Shown here piece by piece: positions 1-8,907 of a stretch of DNA of 64,000 nt. The notes under the pieces are model-generated. The model was given only the letters and a program-made list of their open reading frames with translations. It had not been told where the DNA came from and ran no database searches. Each line of letters starts with the position of its first letter. The first letter of the stretch is position 1. The translations under genes and the position numbers were made by a program. This DNA is from Paracoccus zhejiangensis (GTDB lineage: Bacteria > Pseudomonadota > Alphaproteobacteria > Rhodobacterales > Rhodobacteraceae): NCBI RefSeq assembly GCF_002847445.1, contig NZ_CP025433.1, positions 62,001-126,000 on the forward strand, in the 5' to 3' direction.

Positions 1-6
1 GGACGG

Positions 7-1269
7 GTGAGCCGCTGGAAACCCTGGGCGATCGGCGCCGGCACCTTCACCGCCGGTGCGGCGCTCGCCAGCTACGCCTTCCTGAGCGCGACCGATGCGC
101 CGCCGCAAGGGACATCGCTGAACCTGCCCACCTCGCAGGTGACGGATTTCCAGGACGGCAGCGGTCTCGACGGCTTCACCATTACCCGGCCGAGGCCCGG
201 GTCGCAGGCGCCCGAGGCCGCCGATCCGCCGGCCACGCGCACCCAAACCGTGGAGGTGGTCGATCAGGCCCGGATCGACGAGTTGGCGGCCGAGCTCGAA
301 GGGCTGCAGTTGAAGCTGACCGAGGGCGAGACGGCCCGCGACGCGCTTCTGGCGGAACTGGACGAGATGAAGGGCGATGCGGTGCTGAAGGACGAGGCAC
401 TCGCCGAGGCCGAGCGGGAAATGCTGCGGCTGCAATCGCAACTGGAAACCCAGGACCAGCTTTTTGGCGAAGAGGAGGCCGCGGCCGCGCTGGCCGCGGA
501 GCGCCGGGCGGCCTACGAGGCCCGCCGGGCCGAAGAGGAAGCCCGCCGGCAGGCGCAGATCGCCTCGCCCATGGTGGCCTGGCGCGCCAGCGGCGGGTCT
601 GGAGCGGCGTCGGGCGAAGGCGGCGAGACAGGCGATTACGCCGCCGGCGATAACTTCCTCAGGGCCGGGGCGAATACGGCACGGGTGAGCCAGAGCGAGG
701 TCATCGGCAGCCCGTCGAACACCATCATCCAGGGCACGCTGATCGAGGCGACGCTGGAGACGGCGATCAGCAGCCAGCTGCCCGGCAATGTCGCGGCCAA
801 TGTCAGCTATGATGTCTGGTCCATGGACATGAGCCAGGTGCTGATCCCCCGTGGCTCGAAGCTCTATGGCCGCTATGATGCGCAGATCGAGCGCGGACAG
901 CGCCGGGTGATGATTGCCTGGGACCGACTGGTCACGTCCGATGGCCAATCGGTGCAGCTCGAAGGCTATGGCACAGACCGGATCGGCCGCGCCGGCATGA
1001 CCGGCAAGGTCAACAATCATACGCTGGCCCGCTTCGGATCGGCCGCGGCCGTGTCGATCATCGGCGCGCTGCCAGAGATTGCCGTCGCCAGGATCGAGGA
1101 GCATGACGGCAGCGAGACCACGCGCGATACGGTCGAGAGCATCGGCCAGGATGCCTCTGACGCCCTCGATAACGTCATGGCGGACTATCTCGACATACCG
1201 GCGACGATCTCGGTCGACCAGGGCGCCGTGGTCATGGTCCGGGTGAATGCGGATCTCGAGATGTTCTGA
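7..1269 (+). CDS. virB10: VirB10 / TrbI-type type IV secretion core protein
   Basis: VirB10 spans inner and outer membranes in the VirB core complex and passes energy to the outer pore. The 420-residue product has a short cytoplasmic N terminus, one membrane helix at about residues 7-26, then a Pro-rich and Glu/Ala/Arg-rich periplasmic linker likely to form a coiled coil (about 85-185). The conserved C-terminal barrel starts near residue 230, with stretches such as IIQGTLIEATLETAI and VLIPRGSKLYGRYD that are typical of TrbI/VirB10. The start is a GTG six bases from the window edge, so a longer N terminus upstream cannot be excluded. The stop overlaps the start of virB11, consistent with one operon whose earlier virB genes lie outside the window. 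Confidence 0.93.
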   Translation: MSRWKPWAIGAGTFTAGAALASYAFLSATDAPPQGTSLNLPTSQVTDFQDGSGLDGFTITRPRPGSQAPEAADPPATRTQTVEVVDQARIDELAAELEGLQLKLTEGETARDALLAELDEMKGDAVLKDEALAEAEREMLRLQSQLETQDQLFGEEEAAAALAAERRAAYEARRAEEEARRQAQIASPMVAWRASGGSGAASGEGGETGDYAAGDNFLRAGANTARVSQSEVIGSPSNTIIQGTLIEATLETAISSQLPGNVAANVSYDVWSMDMSQVLIPRGSKLYGRYDAQIERGQRRVMIAWDRLVTSDGQSVQLEGYGTDRIGRAGMTGKVNNHTLARFGSAAAVSIIGALPEIAVARIEEHDGSETTRDTVESIGQDASDALDNVMADYLDIPATISVDQGAVVMVRVNADLEMF

Positions 1270-2276
1270 TGGCAGGTTATCTCGATCATTACCTGAAGCG
1301 GCTGGATCCGATCCTGGGCGATCCATCGACGATCGAACTGGCGATCAATGGCGATGCCGGCCTCTGGGTCGAGAAAGCCGGCGCCGCCCATATGAGCCGC
1401 TTCGACGGGATCAGCATGAGCCCATCGGATGTGACCGACCTGGCCCGGCAGATCGCCAATGCCGCCGAGCAACCGCTGACGGCCGCATCGCCGATGATCT
1501 CGACCACCGTCCCCTATGGCCGGGCGACGCTGCGGGTGCAGGCGATCATCGCCCCGGCAGCCTTCGGCGGCACGGTGCTCTCCGTCAGGCTATTCCGCCA
1601 GCGCCGGCCCTCCGAGGCGCCGAAGAGATTCGGCTTCCTCCGCCCGCAGGGCATCTCGCTCGAAACCGAACGACTGGCGAAGATCGAGACGATCCAGCGC
1701 CTCGCGGCCGGTCTCGGGCTGGGCGGCGATGCCGATGCGCTCCTCAAAGCCTGCATCGATCTGAAGCTGAACCTGATCCTCTCCGGCCCGACCTCGGCCG
1801 GCAAGACCGAACTCGCACGCCGGCTGATCTGGATGATCCCCGATACCGAACGCCTGGTTCTGATCGAGGATTCGGCCGAGGCCCTGCCGCATCAGCCAAA
1901 CCATGTCAGCCTGATCGCCGCGCGCGATGACGCCTCACCGCGCTCTGCCGACAAGCTCTTGCAGGCCACCCTTCGGCTGCGGCCCGACAGGATCATCCTG
2001 GGCGAGGTGCGCGGCGGCGAAGCCGCCACCTTCCTCGGCGCCATCAATACCGGCCATGAGGGCAGCTTCACCACGCTGCACGCGGCCAGCGGCCGCAAGG
2101 CCATGGACAAGATGGCGCTCCTCGTCATGAACACCGGCACCCAGCTGAGCTACCGCGAGATCCTGCGCTACCTGCGCGGCTCCATCGATGCGGTGATCCA
2201 GACCGGCCGCGACGGAGAAACCCGCGGCATCATGGAAGTCTATGTCCCGGCACTGGACCAGGACCTTCTCCGATGA
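1269..2276 (+). CDS. virB11: VirB11-type secretion ATPase
   Basis: VirB11 is the hexameric inner-membrane-associated ATPase that drives pilus assembly and substrate passage. The 335-residue product shows a Walker A loop, GPTSAGKTE, at about residues 173-181 (K179, T180). Next come an acidic strand RLVLIEDSAE, an RPDRIILGEVRGGEA box, and the His box with NTGHEGSFTTLHA, all in the order and spacing of the VirB11/PulE family. Its ATG overlaps the last base of the virB10 stop, a tight coupling typical of virB operons. Length and motifs fit a functional protein. The Walker A departs slightly from the usual GxTGSGKT (S-A for G-S), which is tolerated in the family. Confidence 0.95.
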   Translation: MAGYLDHYLKRLDPILGDPSTIELAINGDAGLWVEKAGAAHMSRFDGISMSPSDVTDLARQIANAAEQPLTAASPMISTTVPYGRATLRVQAIIAPAAFGGTVLSVRLFRQRRPSEAPKRFGFLRPQGISLETERLAKIETIQRLAAGLGLGGDADALLKACIDLKLNLILSGPTSAGKTELARRLIWMIPDTERLVLIEDSAEALPHQPNHVSLIAARDDASPRSADKLLQATLRLRPDRIILGEVRGGEAATFLGAINTGHEGSFTTLHAASGRKAMDKMALLVMNTGTQLSYREILRYLRGSIDAVIQTGRDGETRGIMEVYVPALDQDLLR

Positions 2277-2322
2277 GAACAGATCACCCTTCCTTTCCCC
2301 GGCAACAAAAAGGAGCATTGCC

Positions 2323-2523
2323 ATGACACAGGCCTATTACCGCATCACCGTCCCCGTCGAGGGCAGCGACGGCAAGACCCGCTTCCGCCCGGTCGGAACC
2401 CTGTTTGCGCAACGCGAGGACGCCAAAAGCGCCTTCAAGATCAAGCTCGACTTCCCCGTAGGCGCCACGGAGCTCGTGGTCTTCGATCCAAAACAGGTCG
2501 CCGACGACAATCCCGTCGAGTGA
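2323..2523 (+). CDS. small hypothetical protein in the T4SS operon
   Basis: A 66-residue product starting at ATG 2323, chosen over an upstream in-frame ATG because AGGAG lies at 2311-2315 with good spacing. It begins MTQAYYRITV and is acidic overall, with no signal peptide, cysteine cluster or membrane segment. It sits 46 bases after virB11 on the same strand and is probably cotranscribed. I do not recognise the family. Its position between virB11 and virD4 suggests a plasmid-specific accessory role, but nothing in the sequence shows one. Confidence 0.6.
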   Translation: MTQAYYRITVPVEGSDGKTRFRPVGTLFAQREDAKSAFKIKLDFPVGATELVVFDPKQVADDNPVE

Positions 2524-2705
2524 AAAACCCGGGGGGCTTGCGGAAGTGGCCCCTGAGCAACTGCCAAAAGAGCCGCACGCGATTGGAGGAGGCCGGTGAT
2601 CTGAGCACGACCGCGCCATCAGGTGTCGCGTCTCTCGGGCGGGGGGTGGTCTTGCGGCGCTCGAGTTCGTGCTCTGCGCCGCAACCTGATTTGAAGGAGT
2701 GAGAG

Positions 2706-3119
2706 ATGGACAAGGAAACCGAAGACCTGGCCCGGCGTCAGCGGGAGGCATTGGCCGAGGGGCGTGCGGCGGAAGAGGCGGGGGAGCCCGTCATCTACAT
2801 TCATGGTCGCCCTTACGCGGACCCTGCCGGCGAATTCTCTCCCTCCAGTGAAGGCACTCGTCCGCCGGCAACACTTGCGACACGGGATGTTGGCAATGAG
2901 CGTCTGAGGGACATCGAGTCTGACAATACGACGATGATGATGAAGCTGATTGAAAGCACCGCAGAGACCATGGCCTTCATCCGCAAGAATCTCTCGCAGC
3001 TGGCGGAACCGGATCGCCGGGTCGTCGCGGCGGCATATGGCCGGATCGTCGCCGAGGCCGCCAGGGACCATCGGCACAGCGTTGCTCCGAGGACGCATGA
3101 TCTGGACATGGATCTCTAG
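2706..3119 (+). CDS. hypothetical protein upstream of virD4
   Basis: A 137-residue soluble protein preceded by GAAGGAG at good spacing. The N-terminal third is rich in Glu, Arg and Ala and probably helical. The middle is Pro/Ser-rich, and the C-terminal half (about 70-125) is predicted helical, including AETMAFIRKNLSQL. No catalytic motif, signal or membrane helix is visible. It ends 11 bases before virD4, so the two are likely cotranscribed. Small genes before virD4 can encode relaxosome or coupling-protein partners, but that role here is inference from position only. Confidence 0.7.
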   Translation: MDKETEDLARRQREALAEGRAAEEAGEPVIYIHGRPYADPAGEFSPSSEGTRPPATLATRDVGNERLRDIESDNTTMMMKLIESTAETMAFIRKNLSQLAEPDRRVVAAAYGRIVAEAARDHRHSVAPRTHDLDMDL

Positions 3120-3130
3120 GAGCCAGGCAG

Positions 3131-5053
3131 ATGAACCGGACCTTCCTTGCCCTGCCCTTCGGCATTCTCGGCGGCGCCCTCATCGGCCTGATGCTGGGCG
3201 GTCTCTGGGTCCAGCATCAACTCGGGGTCAATGCCGCCTCCGCCGACATGTTCATCCTGATAAAGCAGTTCCCGGGGCTGGCCCGCAGCCTGACCCAGCC
3301 CTGGCTGACGGGCTATCAGATCGCCGCGGCGGGCCTGGTCGCGACCGTGCTCTTCACGCTGGCGATGTCCTTCACCGAGACGCTGACCCAATATGGCAGG
3401 GCCCATTTCCAGTCTCCGGCCGAGATCAGGAAGAACGGCCTCCTGCGCGAGATCGGTGGCGGCCTGGTCTTTGCCCGGCTCAGGACCCACAGCATCCTCG
3501 GCCGCATCCTCGGCAGGTCACGCTTCATCGCCTCGGGTTGGGACAAGTTCCCGCATTGCCTGGTTGTCGCGCCGACGCGGGCCGGCAAGGGTGTCGGCTA
3601 TGTCATCCCGAACACGCTGCTGTTCCCCGGCAGCTGCGTCATCCTCGATGTGAAGGGGGAGATCTTCGAGGCCACCTCCCGCCACCGCCAGCGCCAAGGT
3701 GACGAAATCTTCTACTTCGCCCCCTTCGACTTCGAACATCCCTCGCATCGCTACAACCCGCTTGAACGCATCGGCGCGCTGGCCAACCCTGATCAGCAGT
3801 TCACCGAGCTGAGCAAGCTGGCCAGCTATTTCCTGACCACCAGCGAGAAGGGCGGGGCGGCGGATTTTATCGTCGGCGCAAGGGAGTTGTTCGTCGCCGG
3901 CGGGATGCTGGCGATCGAGCGCGGAAAGCCCTCCATCGGCGAGATCACCCGCATCCTCTTCGGCGGGGCCGACAAGTCCGAGGTCTACCTGGCCCGGGCC
4001 GACGAGCTGCGACACCGCCAGGCCCGGGCGACCTTCGTCGATTTCAGCGGCTATGCCGATCGCACGCTCTCCTCCTATATCTCGGTCCTGAAGGGTGCCG
4101 GCCTCGGGCTCTGGCTGAACCCGCAGGTCGACCGTGTCACCAGCGGCAGCGATGTCAGCTGGCAGAGCATCCGCATGAAACCGCAGACGGTCTATATCGT
4201 CGTCAACAGCGACGATATCGTCACCCTCGCGCCGCTGATGCGGCTGCTCTTTGGCGAGTTGATCGCCACCCTGCGGTCGTCCCTGCCGAACCAGAAAACC
4301 GAGCCCTGGCCGGTGCAGATCATCCTCGACGAGTTCGACCAGCTGGGCCGGATGCCGATCGTCGTGCAATCGCTGAAGCAGCTGGCCGGCCATGGCGGGC
4401 GTGTCTCGATCATCACCCAATCCATTCCCGGTCTCGACACCCTTTATGGCGAGAATGACCGACTGTCGCTCGAATCCGGCGCTGGCATGAAGTTCTTCAT
4501 CAGCCCGAACGAGAAAAAGACCGCCGCCGAGGTTTCCGAGGCCCTGGGCAAGACGACCCGGCTCTCGGTCAGCGACAGCCTGTCCTCCGACGGGTACGGC
4601 TGGCGGCGGCGGTCGCTGTCCCGCCGGAACGAGGAGCGGCCGCTGATGAGCCCGGATGAGGTCAGGAAACTCGACGCCTCGAAAGTTATCCTGATCCCCG
4701 AGCGCCAGAACCCGATCCTGGCGGATCGCATCGTCCATTACCGAGACCGGTACTTCTCGAAGATCATGGCGGCGCAGACCGGGCCGCTGCCCTATCCCGG
4801 CGAACGGCACCAGATCAGGTCGTTGCGTGACGAGATCGAAAAGCTGCAAGGCCAGGTGGCGCAGTTCCGGCCGCTGGCCTATGCGCCGCCGGCGGGTATC
4901 ACCGCCAAGGCGGTCATCGCCGAGGTCGAGGCGGCACGGCCGACCATGACCGAAGCCGAGGCGCAGGAGACCCTGCGCCAATCCGACGAGGAAGCCATGA
5001 GGAAAGCCTCTGACTTCCGGAAGAAGATTAAGGCGAAGGTTCCTGACGCGTGA
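3131..5053 (+). CDS. virD4: VirD4/TraG-type coupling ATPase
   Basis: The coupling protein brings the relaxosome to the secretion channel and is an inner-membrane hexameric ATPase. The 640-residue product has two N-terminal membrane helices (about residues 5-30 and 58-82). Then come Walker A in PTRAGKGVGYVIP (K153) and Walker B in IILDEFDQLGR near residue 400, with the conserved TQS and SPNE regions after it. A helical C-terminal tail (about 560-640) is charged. AGGAG precedes the ATG at 3131. With virB10 and virB11 just upstream and a VirD2-like relaxase at 28 kb, the plasmid looks self-transmissible, though virB1-B9 are outside the window. Confidence 0.95.
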   Translation: MNRTFLALPFGILGGALIGLMLGGLWVQHQLGVNAASADMFILIKQFPGLARSLTQPWLTGYQIAAAGLVATVLFTLAMSFTETLTQYGRAHFQSPAEIRKNGLLREIGGGLVFARLRTHSILGRILGRSRFIASGWDKFPHCLVVAPTRAGKGVGYVIPNTLLFPGSCVILDVKGEIFEATSRHRQRQGDEIFYFAPFDFEHPSHRYNPLERIGALANPDQQFTELSKLASYFLTTSEKGGAADFIVGARELFVAGGMLAIERGKPSIGEITRILFGGADKSEVYLARADELRHRQARATFVDFSGYADRTLSSYISVLKGAGLGLWLNPQVDRVTSGSDVSWQSIRMKPQTVYIVVNSDDIVTLAPLMRLLFGELIATLRSSLPNQKTEPWPVQIILDEFDQLGRMPIVVQSLKQLAGHGGRVSIITQSIPGLDTLYGENDRLSLESGAGMKFFISPNEKKTAAEVSEALGKTTRLSVSDSLSSDGYGWRRRSLSRRNEERPLMSPDEVRKLDASKVILIPERQNPILADRIVHYRDRYFSKIMAAQTGPLPYPGERHQIRSLRDEIEKLQGQVAQFRPLAYAPPAGITAKAVIAEVEAARPTMTEAEAQETLRQSDEEAMRKASDFRKKIKAKVPDA

Positions 5054-5088
5054 TGCTCCTGTGTGCAAACCCGACCGGCGGTGTCGCG

Positions 5089-5397
5089 CTAGGGGATGCT
5101 CACATTCAGGGTTTGTTGACGGCGGCACAGGGTGCAGAGGTCCGGCACCACCCAGTCCAGGCCGACAAGCTTCAGCAGGCTTTGCACGAACCCAGTCGTT
5201 TGTCGCAAGGGCATGCCAAAGAGCACCTTCAATGTCAGGCAGGTCAGGATCGCCGTGTCACCGTAGCTCGGTTTTCTGCCACGCTTGCTGGTCGGCGGCG
5301 GTGCCCAGATCATTTCTGGATCAAACCAGATTGTCAGCGATCCGCGCCGCTAAAACGCATCATTGTAAGCCGACCAGTTCGTGGTCTGGTATTCGTA
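5089..5397 (-). pseudogene. IS5-family transposase remnant with internal stop
   Basis: On the minus strand the frame from 5397 reads a typical IS5-group N terminus (TNWSAYNDAF, then RRGSLTIWFDPEM, then VLFGMPLRQTTGF and LVGLDWVVPD). An in-frame TAG at 5350-5352 falls where the family normally has a short linker before RRGSLT. The C-terminal catalytic two thirds are missing: the frame ends at 5089, shortly after the RRQQTLNVSIP segment. No ATG is present at the 5' end. This is a dead fragment just downstream of virD4, and it marks the edge of the transfer block. Confidence 0.85.
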
Positions 5398-5409
5398 GCT
5401 GCCCAACTG

Positions 5410-5638
5410 CTCATGCCTACAAGCTATCATACTGGGTTCACGCGGTGAATCTTCCACCCGATTCGTGCGCGAAAGCCAGTGCCATTGATATTTACAAATT
5501 AATTTTAAGAAAGAAGATGTTTATTGTTTATGATATTGTCATTTTGTATTTTAATATAAGGAATCGAGTAATTAATATATGGGCGTTTTCGCGATGTCCA
5601 TTATCCATTTTTTACAATGTTCAGATAGGAGCGCAAAG
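5410..5638. other. AT-rich intergenic patch before the subtilase
   Basis: Bases from about 5485 to 5635 are strikingly AT-rich, with runs such as aattttaagaaag and ttttaatataagg, against a GC-rich background. It probably carries the promoter of the downstream peptidase, but no hexamer pair with correct spacing could be assigned with confidence. The abrupt base-composition change right after a broken IS5 copy suggests the peptidase arrived with its own leader DNA. Confidence 0.5.
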
Positions 5639-7981
5639 ATGAAAACCGAGAACGGCGACGTCAGGATCTACAGCCGCAAGGTGGTGTTCCGGCTGCATGA
5701 ATTCATCCGGGTAGACGATCCGAAATGGACAGCAAAGCTGATCGAGGCAGGCGAATTCGGACCCTGGTCCAAACTGCTCGAGATCTTTCCAGGCATCCGC
5801 ATCGAACCGCGCTGGATGGCGGCGGATGACAGCGAGATCCGAAAGCTGGTGGACAGGGCGCGCCATACGGATCCGGAATTCAAGCCGGGACCGATCCTGC
5901 ATTATTTCCAGATCGTCTGCCCGCACGATGTCGATCCGGACAAACTGGCCGCAGTGTTGGGCGAATGGTCGACGGTAGATTCCGCCTGGCGCGCGCCCGA
6001 TCCGCAGGCGCCCCCAGTCGTGCCGAATGACGATCCGCGCTTTCCGAACCAGGGCTATCTGGACCCGGCCCCCGAGGGCATAGATGCCGAATATGCCTGG
6101 ACCATTGCAGGCGGAGACGGCACTGGCCAGAATTTCATCGATATCGAATGGGGATGGACACTGAATCACGAGGATCTGGCCGCGCATGGCGCTACTTTGC
6201 TGTCGGGGCTGAACAATGGCTACGAAGGCCATGGCACTGCGGTTCTGGGCCAGGTCGCGGCGGTCGACAATACCCTCGGCTGCGTTGGGATCACCCCGGC
6301 GCTGGCCTCGGTCAATGTGATTGGGCAGTGGCGCGACGCCACCAATTTCGACATTGCCGATGCGACGCTGGACGCCTGCAAGCGGATGGGCTTCGGTGAC
6401 GTGCTGCTGCTGGAGGCCCATAGCAGTTTCAACGGCTTTACCCTTGTTCCGGTCGAGGCCTTCGACGACACTTTCGAGGCGATACGGCTGGCTACCGCGC
6501 TTGGAATCATCGTGGTCGAGGCGGGTGGCAACGGCGGCGAGGATCTGGACCTCGTAACCAATCCGGGCGGACAGAACTTCTTCGATCCGAGCGATCCATC
6601 GTTCCGCGATTCCGGTGCGATCATCGTAGGCGCCGCCTCGTCGGTTGCCCCGCATGCGCGGCTGGGTTTCAGCAGCCACGGGGGTCGGATCGACTGCTAT
6701 GGCTGGGGCGAGAACATCGACACGACCGGTGACGGTTGGACCGGCACGTCAACGACCGCCTATACGACCAGTTTCAATGGCACCTCGGGCGCCTCGCCGA
6801 TCATTAGCGGCGCGGCCCTTTCGGTGCAGGGCATGGTCGAGTCGGCCACAGGCTCGCGCCTGTCGCCCCGGCAGATGCGGGCAGTGCTGACCAATCCTGT
6901 GACCTCAACGGCTTCGGCCAATCCGGCCGTGGACCGCATCGGCGTGATGCCGAACCTGCGCGCTATCGTCGAGGATGGGCAGTTCAACATGCGCCCCGAC
7001 ATCTATTTGCGGGATTTCGTCGGTGACGCCGGCGATCCCCATGCAGGCGCGATATCGGCCAGCCCGGACGTGATACTGGTACCGATGACCGTGGTCAATG
7101 CACAGGCCGCCTTCGGCGCGGGAAGCGGAACCGAGAACCAGAACAATCTCGGCCACGAGGCCGAGGACGGGCAGGACAATTTCATCTATGTCCGTGCGAT
7201 GAACCGTGGCGGATCGGATGCCGCGGGCAGCACGGCACAGGTCTTCTGGTCGCCGCCCTCGACGCTGGTCACGCCCGATCTGTGGACTGCCATCGGCACG
7301 TTGCCCTTGCCTGATCTGCCGACCGGCGACACGTTGGTCGCGGCAGGTCCGCTGACCTGGAATGCGGCGGATATTCCCGCACCTGGTCATTACTGCTTCG
7401 TCGCGATCCTGTCCCACGCGCAGGATCAGGGGCCGACGCCGGCCGAATTCGGCGACTGGGACAATTTCCGCGCCTTCATCCGCAACAACAACAATGTGAC
7501 CTGGCGCAATTTCAATGTCGTGCCCAATGTACCACCGCCCGGCGCCAAGATGATCGCCCAGGATTTCCTGATGGCGGGGGCGTTCGACAAGACCCGCAGG
7601 ATGCGGCTCGAGGTCACGCTGCGGTTGCCGCGCGGCTCGAGGGCCTGGCTAAGGCTGCCGAGTCATTTGGCCGAGCCTTTCCTGCGTCAGCGCGGTCCCT
7701 TCGTCGAAGCTGATCCAAAGGGCAACGGCCTGCTGCTGCCGCTGAACCCGGCGGGCGTCACCCGCTTTCCCGATGTCGCGCTGCCACCAAAGATCCGGCA
7801 CGCGCTGCAACTACGTGTCCACATTCCCGAGCAAGCCACCGGACAGTCCTATCTTGGCTGGGCCGCACAGTTCGAGGGTGACGAAGAACTGGGCCGCGTC
7901 ACCTGGCGCTTTGCCTCGAAGGAAGAGATCGCGCTCCGCGACGAGCATCTGAAGAAGCACGCTGGAAAGCAAATCGGCTGA
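5639..7981 (+). CDS. S8-family (subtilisin-like) serine peptidase without signal peptide
   Basis: Subtilases cut peptide bonds with an Asp-His-Ser triad. From ATG 5639 (AGGAG at 5627-5631) the product has 780 residues. A novel N-terminal region covers about residues 1-140. The catalytic domain follows, with D168 in FIDIEWGW, H198 in GYEGHGTAVLG, the oxyanion Asn N298 in EAGGNGGED and S383 in GTSGASP. A roughly 370-residue C-terminal part after about residue 410 has beta-rich stretches and no recognised domain name. There is no N-terminal hydrophobic segment, so Sec/Tat export is unlikely and it may act in the cytoplasm or leave by another route. It stands alone, flanked by an IS5 remnant upstream and an opposite-strand WGR gene downstream. 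Confidence 0.88.
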   Translation: MKTENGDVRIYSRKVVFRLHEFIRVDDPKWTAKLIEAGEFGPWSKLLEIFPGIRIEPRWMAADDSEIRKLVDRARHTDPEFKPGPILHYFQIVCPHDVDPDKLAAVLGEWSTVDSAWRAPDPQAPPVVPNDDPRFPNQGYLDPAPEGIDAEYAWTIAGGDGTGQNFIDIEWGWTLNHEDLAAHGATLLSGLNNGYEGHGTAVLGQVAAVDNTLGCVGITPALASVNVIGQWRDATNFDIADATLDACKRMGFGDVLLLEAHSSFNGFTLVPVEAFDDTFEAIRLATALGIIVVEAGGNGGEDLDLVTNPGGQNFFDPSDPSFRDSGAIIVGAASSVAPHARLGFSSHGGRIDCYGWGENIDTTGDGWTGTSTTAYTTSFNGTSGASPIISGAALSVQGMVESATGSRLSPRQMRAVLTNPVTSTASANPAVDRIGVMPNLRAIVEDGQFNMRPDIYLRDFVGDAGDPHAGAISASPDVILVPMTVVNAQAAFGAGSGTENQNNLGHEAEDGQDNFIYVRAMNRGGSDAAGSTAQVFWSPPSTLVTPDLWTAIGTLPLPDLPTGDTLVAAGPLTWNAADIPAPGHYCFVAILSHAQDQGPTPAEFGDWDNFRAFIRNNNNVTWRNFNVVPNVPPPGAKMIAQDFLMAGAFDKTRRMRLEVTLRLPRGSRAWLRLPSHLAEPFLRQRGPFVEADPKGNGLLLPLNPAGVTRFPDVALPPKIRHALQLRVHIPEQATGQSYLGWAAQFEGDEELGRVTWRFASKEEIALRDEHLKKHAGKQIG

Positions 7982-8043
7982 CCGACATCGGGCAAACACC
8001 GCGACACCGTCTTTGCAACTGCGGGGTCGCGGCGCCTATCAGG

Positions 8044-8298
8044 TCAAACGGCACTCAACGCCCCACCGGCCTCCCGATATTCCCGTCTGCATTTCCGTGT
8101 CATCCAGGCCTTGCGGGCCTCACAAGCCTCCTCGGCCCCGGCTAACCACGCGCGCCGGGCCTGCCCGTCCCTCCCGGTCCAGCCCCATTGTTTGGTCAAT
8201 GTAACCCCGCAGAACAGGTCTGCCGTCAGTTCCAGACGATAGAACCGCGTCATGTTGCAGGCAGGGTCCTGCCGGTTCAGATGGATGGCGCTGTTCAT
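8044..8298 (-). CDS. WGR-domain small protein
   Basis: WGR domains occur in PARPs and many bacterial proteins and are thought to bind nucleic acid. The 84-residue product is essentially one WGR domain. RFYRLELTADLFCGVTL matches the FYxLxLxxDLFG core, and the tail KCRREYREA matches the usual KRRRGY end. The signature tripeptide is WGW, not WGR (KQWGWTGRDGQ). The start at 8298 was chosen because similar proteins begin just before the (A)IHL strand; a longer frame reaches 8370. It is an isolated gene, opposite in strand to its neighbours, and could be intact or a recent remnant of a larger protein. Confidence 0.7.
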   Translation of the reverse strand: MNSAIHLNRQDPACNMTRFYRLELTADLFCGVTLTKQWGWTGRDGQARRAWLAGAEEACEARKAWMTRKCRREYREAGGALSAV

Positions 8299-8907
8299 GG
8301 CGGCATGCTGGACCCCCTGCCCGGCTCCGTGCAACGCCTTTTCTGAATCGGCCCGGCCAGATCGATTCACGGTGCTGATGGATCGCGCTCAGATCATCGC
8401 CGACCAGAACCGGAACCGCCGTCCCCCTGTTACCTCCCGCATGGGAACCTCCTGTCTGACGAATGAGAGGCCTCAATCGTCAGACAGCTGCCCACATCTC
8501 CAAATGCACAGGGTGGCGACCAGTCCCGAACATCAGCCACGCGCGCCAATGCCGCGCGAGCAGCTTCGTCCAAGGGCTCTGACCGGCCATGCGACATCGC
8601 GACATCTGCCGATCGACCTCAGTTTCCCTGCCGGCTGCATGGACGGCCCATAGCCGCCGGTCGAGCTCGACATATGCTGCATTGCCGCATTCCTGGAAGC
8701 TGCCGTTCGTCTTGCGCCGCAACACACACGCGACCAAGAGGTAGCGATACGGACGCTCAGACCAAATCACTGTATGAATTGCCGGTTGAAAACCTAACCC
8801 ATGCCCGCTAACGGCTAGGAGCCTGAACAAACCGCTGATGTAATGGCTTTTTGCCAGGGCCGGAAATCTCTCCCTCATTGTGTCGGAGAGAAAATGTACA
8901 GGCAAAG
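8299..8907. other. intergenic region with no confident gene
   Basis: About 600 bases between the WGR gene and the desaturase. A minus-strand open frame at 8480-8905 (141 residues) is present, but it lacks a good ribosome site and resembles no family I know. Its composition gives no clear coding signal, so it is not called. No strong hairpin or repeat was seen. Confidence 0.4.

Noticed and set aside
3518..5128. A 536-residue minus-strand frame over virD4
   Set aside because: Shadow of virD4; no motif or ribosome site.
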